IMG/VR virus record: IMGVR_UViG_3300036851_000024
Span: 1 to 20,491 of that record
Length of the DNA: 20,491 nt
Source of the DNA: a virus
Reading direction: 5' to 3' (one strand)
Of this stretch, positions 14,793 through 20,491 are shown in pieces; position 1 is the first letter of the stretch; each line of letters starts with the position of its first letter. Below the pieces are notes generated by a model. The model saw only the letters and a list, made by a program, of their open reading frames with translations, made no database searches and had not been told where the DNA came from. Both the position numbers and the translations under genes were made by a program.

Positions 14793-15794
14793 TTGCCCCG
14801 CAGTGGAAGTGGTGTCTACACGCTACCGGATACTATTCAACCAGCCACGCTGGCCGATGCCAACGAGGTGCAGGCTATCAATGTCGATATCGCGTCGGCG
14901 TTGACGGGGTCGGTCGCGTCGGACGGGCAGACGCCGATCACCGGGCAACTGCGTGGCTTCGTCAGCGCCACCCCCGGCTACTCGTTCAACGGCGATCTCA
15001 ACACCGGCTTCGGCTCGGACGTCCCCGAGGAAGCCTACATTCAGGCCAACGGCACCAAGACGGTGCGCGTCACCGCGGCCGGTATCACGGTCACCGGCAC
15101 TATGACACTCTCTGGGTTGCTGACTGTTGCGACCGGAGGTGTGGCTATTACGGCTGGTGTCTTTACCGCGCCGGTGGGGAGTGCAGGAGCGCCATCGTAT
15201 ACGTTCGCCGGGGATTTAAACTCAGGTTTTTATTGGATTGGCGCCGATAACATCGGCGCTGCCGTCAATGGCGCCAAGGTTCTGGATATTGCAACAACTG
15301 GACTAGGCATCACGGGCGCCATCACTGCCACGACAAATATTACTGCCACCGCCGCAATCAACGGCGCAACTGTTGCCGGCGCCATGGTGGCGACGCAGGC
15401 GAACATGGAGACCGGGACTGCCACCAATTTGATCGTGACGCCGGGCCGACAGGTCTTCCATCCAAAGCATACCAAAGCATGGTGCAGATTTAGCGGGACC
15501 GGTACTCCGGCCGTGACTTCCGGCAGCGGCGTATCTTCTATCACCGATAATGGAGTGGGTGATTACACCATCAATTGGACGACAGCGTTTGCAAGTGCCA
15601 CCGACTATGCCTGGCTGGCAATGCCCTCAGAGGTGGCAGGGGGAAGCACTTTAGCCGGAGCGGATCGCACAGCGGGTGGCGCCGCCGCCGCACCGATAGC
15701 TGGCGCCGTGCGGCTGACGACCTTTGCCTTCCCCGGAGGGGCCGCGGTCGATCCGGGCCGGATATATGTTGCGGCATGGGGGGATTTATCATGA
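14793..15794 (+). CDS. Tail fibre / tail spike-type protein
   Basis: A 333-residue protein starting at TTG, five bases after AGGAGG at 14782-14787. The start MPRSGSGVYTLPDTIQPATL is a known N-terminal form of phage tail fibres that attaches to the tail. Two repeats follow: GYSFNGDLNTGF and SYTFAGDLNSGFYWIGAD, each leading into a beta strand set (KTVRVTAAGITVTG and AKVLDIATTGLGITG). This is a beta-helical or trimeric fibre pattern. Near the C-terminus, a GRQVFHPKHTKAWCRFSG segment is a fibre-tip-like motif. The stop overlaps the next ATG. It likely binds the host surface; the receptor cannot be inferred. Confidence 0.75.
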   Translation: MPRSGSGVYTLPDTIQPATLADANEVQAINVDIASALTGSVASDGQTPITGQLRGFVSATPGYSFNGDLNTGFGSDVPEEAYIQANGTKTVRVTAAGITVTGTMTLSGLLTVATGGVAITAGVFTAPVGSAGAPSYTFAGDLNSGFYWIGADNIGAAVNGAKVLDIATTGLGITGAITATTNITATAAINGATVAGAMVATQANMETGTATNLIVTPGRQVFHPKHTKAWCRFSGTGTPAVTSGSGVSSITDNGVGDYTINWTTAFASATDYAWLAMPSEVAGGSTLAGADRTAGGAAAAPIAGAVRLTTFAFPGGAAVDPGRIYVAAWGDLS

Positions 15795-16255
15795 TCGTCA
15801 TCACTCGAAAGGATGGCGGTGTGTCGATCATGGCACTGACCGTCGAGGCGAAAAGTGCTGATGCCGAGATCGAGAAATGGAAACTGCGTCACCCTGACGA
15901 ATATCTCTCTCATCGGGAGATGCCGGATAGTGCATACCCGGAGGACAAGACTTTCCGCAATGCGTGGCGCGATGTGACGCCGGAGCCCGTGATCGACATC
16001 GACATCGATCGGGCGCGCGAGATTCACAAAGACAAACTGCGCGAGCTGCGTGCGCCAAAGCTGGCCGCGCTCGATATCGAGATGAACAGAGCCGTTCTTA
16101 AAGAGCTGTTTAACGGCACTGGCAAGGCCACGCAGGTATACGACCTATTTGAGGCGCGCAAGCAGGCGCTGCGGGATGTCACGGCTGATCCATCAATATC
16201 CGCCGCAAAAACACCGGACGAGCTTAAGGCGGTTGTTCCGGCTGCGCTGACCTAA
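15791..16255 (+). CDS. Conserved late phage protein, possible tail-fibre assembly protein
   Basis: A 154-residue protein. The ATG at 15791 overlaps the fibre TGA; a longer frame to 15575 lies inside the fibre gene. The sequence is polar and helical: DKTFRNAWRDVTPEPVIDID, then RAREIHKDKLRELRAPKLAA, then DLFEARKQALRDVTADPSIS and a KTPDELKAVVPAAL close. This set is familiar from small proteins beside tail fibre genes in alphaproteobacterial phages and suggests a chaperone or assembly role, but I cannot name a family. No signal peptide or Cys is present. It converges with a minus-strand gene whose stop overlaps by three bases. Confidence 0.65.
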   Translation: MIVITRKDGGVSIMALTVEAKSADAEIEKWKLRHPDEYLSHREMPDSAYPEDKTFRNAWRDVTPEPVIDIDIDRAREIHKDKLRELRAPKLAALDIEMNRAVLKELFNGTGKATQVYDLFEARKQALRDVTADPSISAAKTPDELKAVVPAALT

Positions 16256-16443
16256 GTGCCAGGATGTGCCCTGTGGCGCGGGTAGAACGTAATGTCTCCT
16301 TGAATGCCTGCTGGTCCGAACGGGTCATCCTCACAGCGCTTTAGCAGGAAAAATGCAGGGAGCACGAAGAGAAGCCCTACGCAAACAAAGATGCTGCCGA
16401 TGGCGAGCGGCACAAAGGCCAACAGAAATCCAACACGTTTCAT
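16252..16443 (-). CDS. Small minus-strand membrane protein (63 aa)
   Basis: Start ATG is at 16443 on the minus strand, with GGAGAG at 16456-16451 and seven bases of spacing, a good ribosome site. The protein begins MKRVGFLLAFVPLAIGSIFV and continues CVGLLFVLPAFFLLKRC, giving two close hydrophobic segments of about residues 5-33, then a polar tail with DDPFGPAGIQGDITFYPRHR. The frame fills most of the gap between 16255 and 16507, where the plus strand has no gene. I do not recognise the family; small membrane proteins on the opposite strand within a late operon may be host-interaction genes expressed separately. It matches the pattern of the minus-strand gene at 14006-14173. Confidence 0.6.
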   Translation of the reverse strand: MKRVGFLLAFVPLAIGSIFVCVGLLFVLPAFFLLKRCEDDPFGPAGIQGDITFYPRHRAHPGT

Positions 16444-16507
16444 AGTTTTTCTCTCCAGCATCCCGCTTCGATTGTAGCGTCTTCCGTCCTCCATTCAAGG
16501 GCCGCCA

Positions 16508-17077
16508 ATGCGCGTCTACGTCCGCAACATGGGTGGCACGCCGATCATTCTCGATCTGGCGCAATCATCGGACTTGGCGGCGTTACAGGCAGAAATTGAC
16601 GCGCTGCAAGTCATCATTCAGGCGCGCGGGCAATTCCAGGGCACGGATACGAATGACAACGCGGTGGCCGGGAACGTCGGTGAATATGTCTCGTCGATCA
16701 TTGTCACCGGATCATCCGTCGCATTGACGACCGCAGTTGCCGCGGATGTCACCAGCATCAGTTTGACGGCCGGGGATTGGGACGTCTGGGTCAATGGGTT
16801 TTTCAATCCCGCCGGAACGACTGTCACGACGCTCGGTATCATATGCGTGTCGCTCGTCAGCGCGACGCTCGATGTGACCATCGGTCGTGTGGGTCTTCTG
16901 TCAATCCCGGCTGCCGGTTTCACGGGTGCGGGCAGCGGCGGGAACATCACGGTCAACACCGGCCCGGTGAGATTCAGTCTCGCAAGCACAACGACACTTT
17001 TTTTTGTCGCCCAAGCAAATTTTACGACCAGCACAATGCGGGCCTACGGCGGCATCTTTGCCAGGCGGGTGCGGTAA
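16508..17077 (+). CDS. Tail fibre-like or host-contact structural protein
   Basis: A 189-residue protein. ATG at 16508 has AAGGG seven bases upstream. After a short start (VRNMGGTPIILDLAQSSD) there is a coiled segment (LAALQAEIDALQVIIQ), then beta-rich sequence: ARGQFQGTDTNDNAVAGNVG, EYVSSIIVTGSSVALTTAVA and the TSISLTAGDWDVWVNGFF motif. This motif is frequent in the distal part of phage tail fibres and spikes. The coiled coil fits trimerisation. It probably works with the fibre at 14793 in host recognition. A ribosome site for the next gene follows the stop. Confidence 0.68.
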   Translation: MRVYVRNMGGTPIILDLAQSSDLAALQAEIDALQVIIQARGQFQGTDTNDNAVAGNVGEYVSSIIVTGSSVALTTAVAADVTSISLTAGDWDVWVNGFFNPAGTTVTTLGIICVSLVSATLDVTIGRVGLLSIPAAGFTGAGSGGNITVNTGPVRFSLASTTTLFFVAQANFTTSTMRAYGGIFARRVR

Positions 17078-17090
17078 AGGAGATGTGCCG

Positions 17091-17357
17091 ATGAGCATAA
17101 GTGGTGAGCCCTATATTGTCACGAAGATGACCATCGTTGATCGGCTCGAGGCGAATGGGCTTATCGCGGCAGCGGAAGCACAGCTCGCAGCAATCACACC
17201 ATATCTGCGCCAGAAGTGGTTAGCGCGGAACCTCATCCATTCGGATGCGCAAGACATGTGGGAGTTTCTGATCTCTATCGGTGCTGACCCAGACGTAATC
17301 CTGGCGCCGGACCCGCGAATTGCAGCGGGTCCAACTACGCCTGCACCAAATGACTGA
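17091..17357 (+). CDS. Small hypothetical late protein (88 aa)
   Basis: The ATG at 17091 has AAAGGAGAT upstream; a frame from 17004 lies inside the fibre-like gene. The protein is soluble and mildly helical: KMTIVDRLEANGLIAAAEAQ, then LAAITPYLRQKWLARNLIHS and the DMWEFLISIGADPDVILAP stretch, ending in a Pro-rich tail. I do not recognise it. The stop overlaps the next gene, which opens the lysis region, so it is at the junction of tail and lysis modules. Confidence 0.55.
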   Translation: MSISGEPYIVTKMTIVDRLEANGLIAAAEAQLAAITPYLRQKWLARNLIHSDAQDMWEFLISIGADPDVILAPDPRIAAGPTTPAPND

Positions 17358-17544
17358 GACCATCAAAACGATTTCCACGTCGATTGTCGAGGGGCTCAAG
17401 GCGCAGCCGGTCCCGACGATCGTGGTCGTGCTCAATCTCGCGGTGCTCGGGCTGGTCTATCTCGGCGTGCAGAAACAGGCGGATAGGCACGTACACTACA
17501 TCGACAAGCTCATAGAGCGGTGTCTTCCCGCCGGCAAGGAATGA
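17350..17544 (+). CDS. Small membrane protein, holin-like candidate
   Basis: A 64-residue protein with an ATG eight bases inside the previous gene. One clear membrane segment (PVPTIVVVLNLAVLGLVYLG, about residues 20-40) separates a short polar N-terminus from a basic and Cys-containing tail. Similar short single-pass proteins lie before endolysin genes in alphaproteobacterial phages. It might be a holin, an antiholin or an accessory lysis protein; a second holin candidate is at 18658. The stop overlaps the next ATG. Confidence 0.55.
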   Translation: MTETIKTISTSIVEGLKAQPVPTIVVVLNLAVLGLVYLGVQKQADRHVHYIDKLIERCLPAGKE

Positions 17545-17696
17545 CGATGTCAGATGAGGAACTCGCCGAGCTGCGGAAGCGCGAGGTGCGCGCGCTGGAG
17601 CGGATTGCGGATCGCCCGGAGCCGCGGAATGTGCTGGAGACGATAAGTCAGTGGTGGCGTCATGAGAAGTCGCGTTCGATGAGGATGGAATACTGA
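17541..17696 (+). CDS. Small charged protein (51 aa)
   Basis: It starts at ATG in an ATGA overlap with the previous stop (a second ATG follows at 17547). The sequence is helical and charged: SDEELAELRKREVRALERIA, then DRPEPRNVLETISQWWRHEK. No membrane segment is present. No family is recognised; it is placed here because of the overlapping start and its position inside the lysis gene run. A weaker reading is that it is only a coupling leader. Confidence 0.48.
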   Translation: MTMSDEELAELRKREVRALERIADRPEPRNVLETISQWWRHEKSRSMRMEY

Positions 17697-17714
17697 CAAC
17701 AAACGGAGGCCATC

Positions 17715-17864
17715 ATGCTCGAATTCTTCCTCGTATTCGGACTAGGCGCCGCGTGCGCAACAGCCGCGTGCTGGTGGTTCTGGAAATCGTCCGACGCGGA
17801 GCGCAAGAGCCTGCGCGATCAGGTTGAACAGCTCAAGGCGCAGGTGAAGGACAAGCTGTCATGA
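17715..17864 (+). CDS. Small membrane-anchored coiled-coil protein (49 aa), spanin-like candidate
   Basis: ATG at 17715 has GGAGG five bases upstream (17705-17709). An N-terminal membrane segment (LEFFLVFGLGAACATAACWW, residues of about 2-23) is followed by a coiled coil (DAERKSLRDQVEQLKAQVKD). This order, TM then periplasmic helix, resembles inner-membrane spanins or short holin accessories, but it is shorter than classical Rz. The stop overlaps the endolysin ATG. I see no lipoprotein partner nearby, so the spanin role is a guess. Confidence 0.5.
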   Translation: MLEFFLVFGLGAACATAACWWFWKSSDAERKSLRDQVEQLKAQVKDKLS

Positions 17865-18661
17865 ACGACAAGCTGCGCCTGTCAAAGGCCGGGCAAAATC
17901 TCATCAAGGCATTCGAATCATGCCTGCGCCCCGTCGGCGGCGGACGGATCACGGCGTATCTCGACCCGGTGCAAGTCCCGACGATCGGCTGGGGGCACAC
18001 AAACCACCATGGCCGGCAGTTCCGGATGGGAGACATCTGGACACAGGCGGAATGTGATGAGGAATTCCGCAGCGACATGGTGCGGTTCGAAAGGGCGGTG
18101 AAGCAACTCGTGAAGGTGCCGCTGCGGCAATGGCAGTTCGACGCACTCGTGTCGTTCTCGTTCAATGTCGGGGAAGGTGCGCTCGGCCGCTCCACGCTCT
18201 TGAAAAGAGTGAATGCGGGTGACTTCGAGGGCGCCGCGCTCGAATTCCAGAAATGGAATAGAGCCGGGGGGCAAGTGCTTGCGGGCTTGACGCGTCGGCG
18301 CGCCTCCGAATCTCTGTTGTTCCAAAACATTCCGGATGCGAACTATGACGGTCGTCCAGACAAGGTTCGGCCGCCGACGGTCGAAGAGGCGCCGGACGTC
18401 GAACCGATGCCACAGGACGTGGACGAACCAAAGCCGCCGCCCAAAACCGGCGTGACGGAAACGGCTGTTGTCGGCGGCGGCCTGTCCATCACAGCGATCA
18501 TCACCATCGTGCTGGACAAGCTCGGCGATCTCTCGGAGGGCACCCTGAATGCGCTCGGCTCACTGGCTGCAAAGCCGTATTTCTGGGTCGCGGTGGCGTG
18601 CCTTGCGGCTTTCGCTTTCATCTATTGGAAGCGGCGCCAAGCCAAGCTGGAGGCCGCATGA
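17861..18661 (+). CDS. Endolysin, GH24 lysozyme (muramidase) with C-terminal membrane segments
   Basis: A 266-residue enzyme that would cut the bond between N-acetylmuramic acid and N-acetylglucosamine at lysis. The catalytic trio of the T4-type lysozyme family is visible: E19 (KAFESCLRP), D35 (TAYLDPVQVP) and T41 (TIGWGHT). Other family landmarks are QWQFDALVSFSFNVGEGALG and the close LTRRRASESLLF. The E-to-D distance is longer than in T4 lysozyme because of a Gly-rich insert. After a Pro-rich linker (residues of about 165-195) come two hydrophobic stretches, about 203-218 and 240-256, followed by a basic end. Most GH24 endolysins have no such tail, and it suggests membrane tethering. ATG overlaps the previous stop, and its TGA overlaps the next ATG. 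Confidence 0.85.
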   Translation: MNDKLRLSKAGQNLIKAFESCLRPVGGGRITAYLDPVQVPTIGWGHTNHHGRQFRMGDIWTQAECDEEFRSDMVRFERAVKQLVKVPLRQWQFDALVSFSFNVGEGALGRSTLLKRVNAGDFEGAALEFQKWNRAGGQVLAGLTRRRASESLLFQNIPDANYDGRPDKVRPPTVEEAPDVEPMPQDVDEPKPPPKTGVTETAVVGGGLSITAIITIVLDKLGDLSEGTLNALGSLAAKPYFWVAVACLAAFAFIYWKRRQAKLEAA

Positions 18662-19029
18662 TGGGCTTCATCAGCATCCTCCTTGGTCTTGTCGATCCGA
18701 TATCCAAGATCACGAACAAGATCATCGATCTCCGCGTTCAACAGGCCAATGCGGAGACGGAGCGCCAGAGAATTGAGGCCGATGAAGAAGTCAAAAAGCT
18801 TCAAATGCAGCGCGATGTTTTGGTCGCGGAATCAGGGTCAAAAATCAATGCGCTCATTCGTATTTTGTTTGCGTTCCCATGCGCGCTCTACATCAACAAG
18901 CTGATCGTTATCGACAAGGTTCTTGGGTGGGGAAGTACAGATGATTTGTCAAACAATCTCTGGTGGATAGTCTTTACGGTGATCGGATTTTATTTCGTCC
19001 AGTCGATAGCGTCGATCATCAAACGGTAG
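18658..19029 (+). CDS. Holin candidate, 3-TM type
   Basis: A 123-residue protein. ATG at 18658 lies within ATGATG overlapping the endolysin TGA. A hydrophobic N-terminal segment (MGFISILLGLVDPIS) is followed by a charged coiled coil (QQANAETERQRIEADEEVKK, then LQMQRDVLVAESG), then two membrane segments (INALIRILFAFPCALYIN and NNLWWIVFTVIGFYFVQSIA). This order matches the 3-TM holin family described for gene-transfer-agent and phage release in alphaproteobacteria. Position right after the endolysin supports a pore-forming role that times lysis. Confidence 0.7.
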   Translation: MMGFISILLGLVDPISKITNKIIDLRVQQANAETERQRIEADEEVKKLQMQRDVLVAESGSKINALIRILFAFPCALYINKLIVIDKVLGWGSTDDLSNNLWWIVFTVIGFYFVQSIASIIKR

Positions 19030-19121
19030 GAGCGCGTAAAAACAGCGGGACGCCCGACGCGGAAACGTACGGACGCCCCTAGAGATGCACATAGTTGGAG
19101 GCTATGCACATGCTCCATCTG

Positions 19122-19127
19122 TATAAT
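19122..19127 (+). promoter_or_regulatory. Possible -10 promoter element
   Basis: A perfect TATAAT lies in the 127-base gap between 19030 and 19156, before the gene at 19157. The only TTG-like -35 candidate (TTGGAG, 19095-19100) is 21 bases away, too far for a standard promoter, so support is weak. The gap also has two direct copies of ATGCACAT (around 19085 and 19105) and two copies of GGACGCCC (19048-19055 and 19071-19078), which could be operator-like. Confidence 0.25.
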
Positions 19128-19156
19128 AGCACGGCGCCGCGCGCGGGCGGTGGCCG

Positions 19157-19669
19157 TTGATTACCCCCGCCCATCCGAACGAGCGCCTCGCCAGGGTTGA
19201 GGAACGCGTCGATCATATCGAGGAGGAAGTCGATAGCATCTCGATCAAGGTCCACGAGATGCACGAAGTCCTTATGCAGGCCAAGGGTGTGCGCTGGGCC
19301 GTGATGTCGTTCTCAGCTCTGATCGGGTTTCTGATAGGCGTCGGCGCGTTCTTGATCAGTTTAAAAGGTCTTCGGTCGATCGTCCTCGTTGCCGTCGCGT
19401 TGGCCTTGCTCTTGCCCGCGCTCGCTCACGGTCCGGCCGAATGGATTCAGCGAGGTGGCTATCGCAACGCCGTTGGCGAACTCTGCTGTGGCGAGCGCGA
19501 CTGTTTCGAGGTTGAGCCGGTCAGGACCACGGCCACCGGCTATTACCTGCCCGGGTACAGAGAGACGATTCCGTTTTCCGAGGCGCTGCCGTCGCGTGAC
19601 GGCAAATACTGGCGCTGTCAATGGGGCGGTGCCCGAAAATGCTTCTTCGCACCGCCGCCCGCCATGTAA
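19157..19669 (+). CDS. Coiled-coil/membrane N-terminus fused to a secreted Cys-containing domain
   Basis: A 170-residue protein from a TTG at 19157 with a poor ribosome site (G-rich tract GGGCGGTGG), so the start is uncertain. Residues of about 8-42 form a coiled coil (NERLARVEERVDHIEEEVDS), followed by a membrane segment (AVMSFSALIGFLIGVGAFLI). A second hydrophobic stretch (LRSIVLVAVALALLLPALAH) looks like a signal peptide ending in ALAHG. The remainder, WIQRGGYRNAVGELCCGERD, then CFEVEPVRTTATGYYLP, resembles small exported proteins that in related genomes I recall as separate genes. So this reads as a natural fusion of two lysis-region genes. The secreted part has five Cys, which could form disulfides. 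Function unknown. Confidence 0.55.
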   Translation: MITPAHPNERLARVEERVDHIEEEVDSISIKVHEMHEVLMQAKGVRWAVMSFSALIGFLIGVGAFLISLKGLRSIVLVAVALALLLPALAHGPAEWIQRGGYRNAVGELCCGERDCFEVEPVRTTATGYYLPGYRETIPFSEALPSRDGKYWRCQWGGARKCFFAPPPAM

Positions 19670-19673
19670 GGAG

Positions 19674-19964
19674 TCACGCCCACGCCCCCGGACACCCTGC
19701 CGCTGCAGCCGCGGCCCATGCATCGAGCCGCCGCGGCGTCCAGCCCATCACCGAGCGGTAGCGGGTGCTGAGAGGCAGCCACGTCCTGGCCTTGAGATCG
19801 TAAGCTGCAGCGTCCGGATACATCCGCTCGAATGCGGCGAGGTCGGCGCTGGCCTGACCGGGCGAGATGCCGAATCTCGCGGTGAGATGTTGGCGCCCGA
19901 CCATGCCATGCACGGTCAGGCGCCAGTCTATGAATGCGAGCCGCTGGCGCTGGCTGTAGGTCAT
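19674..19964 (-). CDS. Small HTH protein like the N-terminal domain of WYL-type regulators
   Basis: A 96-residue protein on the minus strand, ATG at 19964, four bases after the stop of the upstream minus gene. MTYSQRQRLAFIDWRLTVHG, then RQHLTARFGISPGQASADLA and AFERMYPDAAAYDLKARTW read as a winged helix-turn-helix domain of the type that precedes a WYL domain in bacterial regulators. Here no WYL domain follows, so it is a stand-alone or shortened DNA-binding protein. It likely regulates nearby phage or host genes. The plus strand has a long open frame here, but it looks like a shadow. Confidence 0.6.
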   Translation of the reverse strand: MTYSQRQRLAFIDWRLTVHGMVGRQHLTARFGISPGQASADLAAFERMYPDAAAYDLKARTWLPLSTRYRSVMGWTPRRLDAWAAAAAAGCPGAWA

Positions 19965-19967
19965 TGC

Positions 19968-20192
19968 TCAATCTGCCGTGATACGATCGACGACTTTGCG
20001 GCCATCCATGATCGACCACCGGTCATGATGGCCGGCGTAAGATTGGGTTCTGCGCACCAGAGCGCGAGCGGCGCCGAGCGTCTCACGCCGCGCATAGAGC
20101 TTGCCGTTGCGGATGATGCGGTAACAGGGGGTGCCGGCAGCCGGGGTCTCGTCACCGGGGTCGCCGCGGCCGTATGAAGGATGGTTGGTCAT
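19968..20192 (-). CDS. Small hypothetical protein (74 aa), minus strand
   Basis: I chose the ATG at 20192 because GGAG lies eight bases upstream; a GTG at 20201 would add three residues. The N-terminal 20 residues are Gly/Pro-rich (NHPSYGRGDPGDETPAAGTP), and the remainder (CYRIIRNGKLYARRETLGAA, then RWSIMDGRKVVDRITAD) looks like a small alpha/beta fold. I do not recognise it. It forms a tight pair with the HTH gene, so the two are probably co-expressed. Confidence 0.5.
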   Translation of the reverse strand: MTNHPSYGRGDPGDETPAAGTPCYRIIRNGKLYARRETLGAARALVRRTQSYAGHHDRWSIMDGRKVVDRITAD

Positions 20193-20228
20193 GTCCGTCA
20201 CTCCGCCCCTGATGCCCGAGGCGCGGCA

Positions 20229-20246
20229 GAGCCCTTCGACAGGCTC
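20229..20246. repeat. Short hairpin resembling a dispersed intergenic repeat
   Basis: GAGCC at 20229-20233 pairs with GGCTC at 20242-20246 around the loop CTTCGACA. The sequence around it (CCCTTCGACAGGCTCAGGAT) matches a repeat I know to recur between genes in many bacterial genomes, including alphaproteobacteria. It lies in the 62-base gap between two minus-strand genes. Only one copy is visible here. Confidence 0.5.
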
Positions 20247-20254
20247 AGGATCAA

Positions 20255-20443
20255 CTAATTCACGAAGACCCGGTAGAAGCCGTCCTGCTTTTCGAAGAAG
20301 GCGCGCCGCCCGCCGATCTTGAGTTCATTCACGCGGGCCTTAGCCATCTCGCGGCCGGTAGCGGACGTGTCGCAGATATCGCCATCGCACTCGTACCGCA
20401 CGCCGTTCCGGTTCCGATAGCTCTGCTCTTGATGCTTGTACAT
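20255..20443 (-). CDS. Small hypothetical protein (62 aa), minus strand
   Basis: ATG at 20443 with a weak ribosome site (CTGGGG close by). The protein, with NRNGVRYECDGDICDTSATG, then EMAKARVNELKIGGRRAFFE and a QDGFYRVFVN close, is polar with two Cys, and has a credible composition for a real small protein. I do not recognise a family. It is the first gene of the minus-strand block; the last 48 bases of the window upstream of it may hold its promoter, but I see no clear elements. Confidence 0.5.
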   Translation of the reverse strand: MYKHQEQSYRNRNGVRYECDGDICDTSATGREMAKARVNELKIGGRRAFFEKQDGFYRVFVN

Positions 20444-20491
20444 GGCCCCAGTCCATCTGATCCAATGCGGTCATACTAATCCGATGGTCAG

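Noticed and set aside
19389-20177. 262-residue open frame on the plus strand
   Set aside because: It overlaps the end of the fused gene in another frame and then the minus-strand genes; Arg/Pro-rich shadow sequence, while the minus strand shows a recognisable HTH domain.
1-20491. CRISPR array, tRNA genes or integrase
   Set aside because: I found no regularly spaced repeats, no cloverleaf-like sequence with a T-loop motif, and no recombinase motif on either strand.

Overview
The window is a late-gene segment of a tailed phage or prophage, best read as podovirus-like. It carries the end of a portal gene, a small coupled pair, a scaffold, the major capsid gene, head accessory genes, connector and tail proteins, three ejection-type virion proteins, tail fibre genes, a lysis cassette, and a short opposite-strand block at the right edge. 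The DNA is high in GC. Many genes overlap by 1 to 14 bases (GTGA, ATGA), as expected of one co-transcribed late operon. Small proteins near the right end resemble types I associate with Bradyrhizobium and Rhodopseudomonas phages or prophages, so an alphaproteobacterial (Rhizobiales) host is likely. No integrase, terminase, replication gene, tRNA or CRISPR array is visible.

The most striking element lies in the major capsid gene. The capsid reading frame starts at 2523, reaches an in-frame TAA after 26 codons, and resumes at 3387. The 786 bases between (2601-3386) fold as a group I intron. I can pair P1 with the splice-site U-G, P3, P4, P6, P7, P8, a P7.1/7.2-type hairpin, two P9 hairpins and a 3-bp P10. 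These pairings fix both splice sites to the base and restore a continuous 338-residue capsid protein. The loop of P8 holds a GIY-YIG homing endonuclease gene (2787-3326) whose last codons also form the P8 and P7 3' strands of the ribozyme. A second, free-standing homing endonuclease of the HNH type, with lower GC than its surroundings, sits at 14186-14770 between the ejection-protein and tail-fibre genes.

Region by region: 2-4661 is head morphogenesis (portal, scaffold, capsid, candidate decoration protein), closed by a hairpin-plus-T-tract terminator at 4670-4703. 4718-9061 holds two head-associated proteins, a connector-type protein, and a 754-residue tail protein with an inserted LamG-like domain. 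9062-14089 holds a GNAT-like protein, three virion or ejection proteins and a PP-loop PAPS-reductase-family protein. 14793-17357 holds fibre proteins and small late proteins. 17350-19029 is a lysis cassette with small membrane proteins, a GH24 endolysin with C-terminal membrane segments, and a 3-TM-type holin candidate. 19157-19669 encodes an apparent coiled-coil/membrane plus secreted-domain fusion.

The minus strand carries two short membrane-protein genes squeezed between late genes (14006-14173 and 16252-16443). At the right edge it carries three small genes, one with a WYL-regulator-like N-terminal DNA-binding domain. A short hairpin resembling a widely dispersed intergenic repeat lies at 20229-20246.
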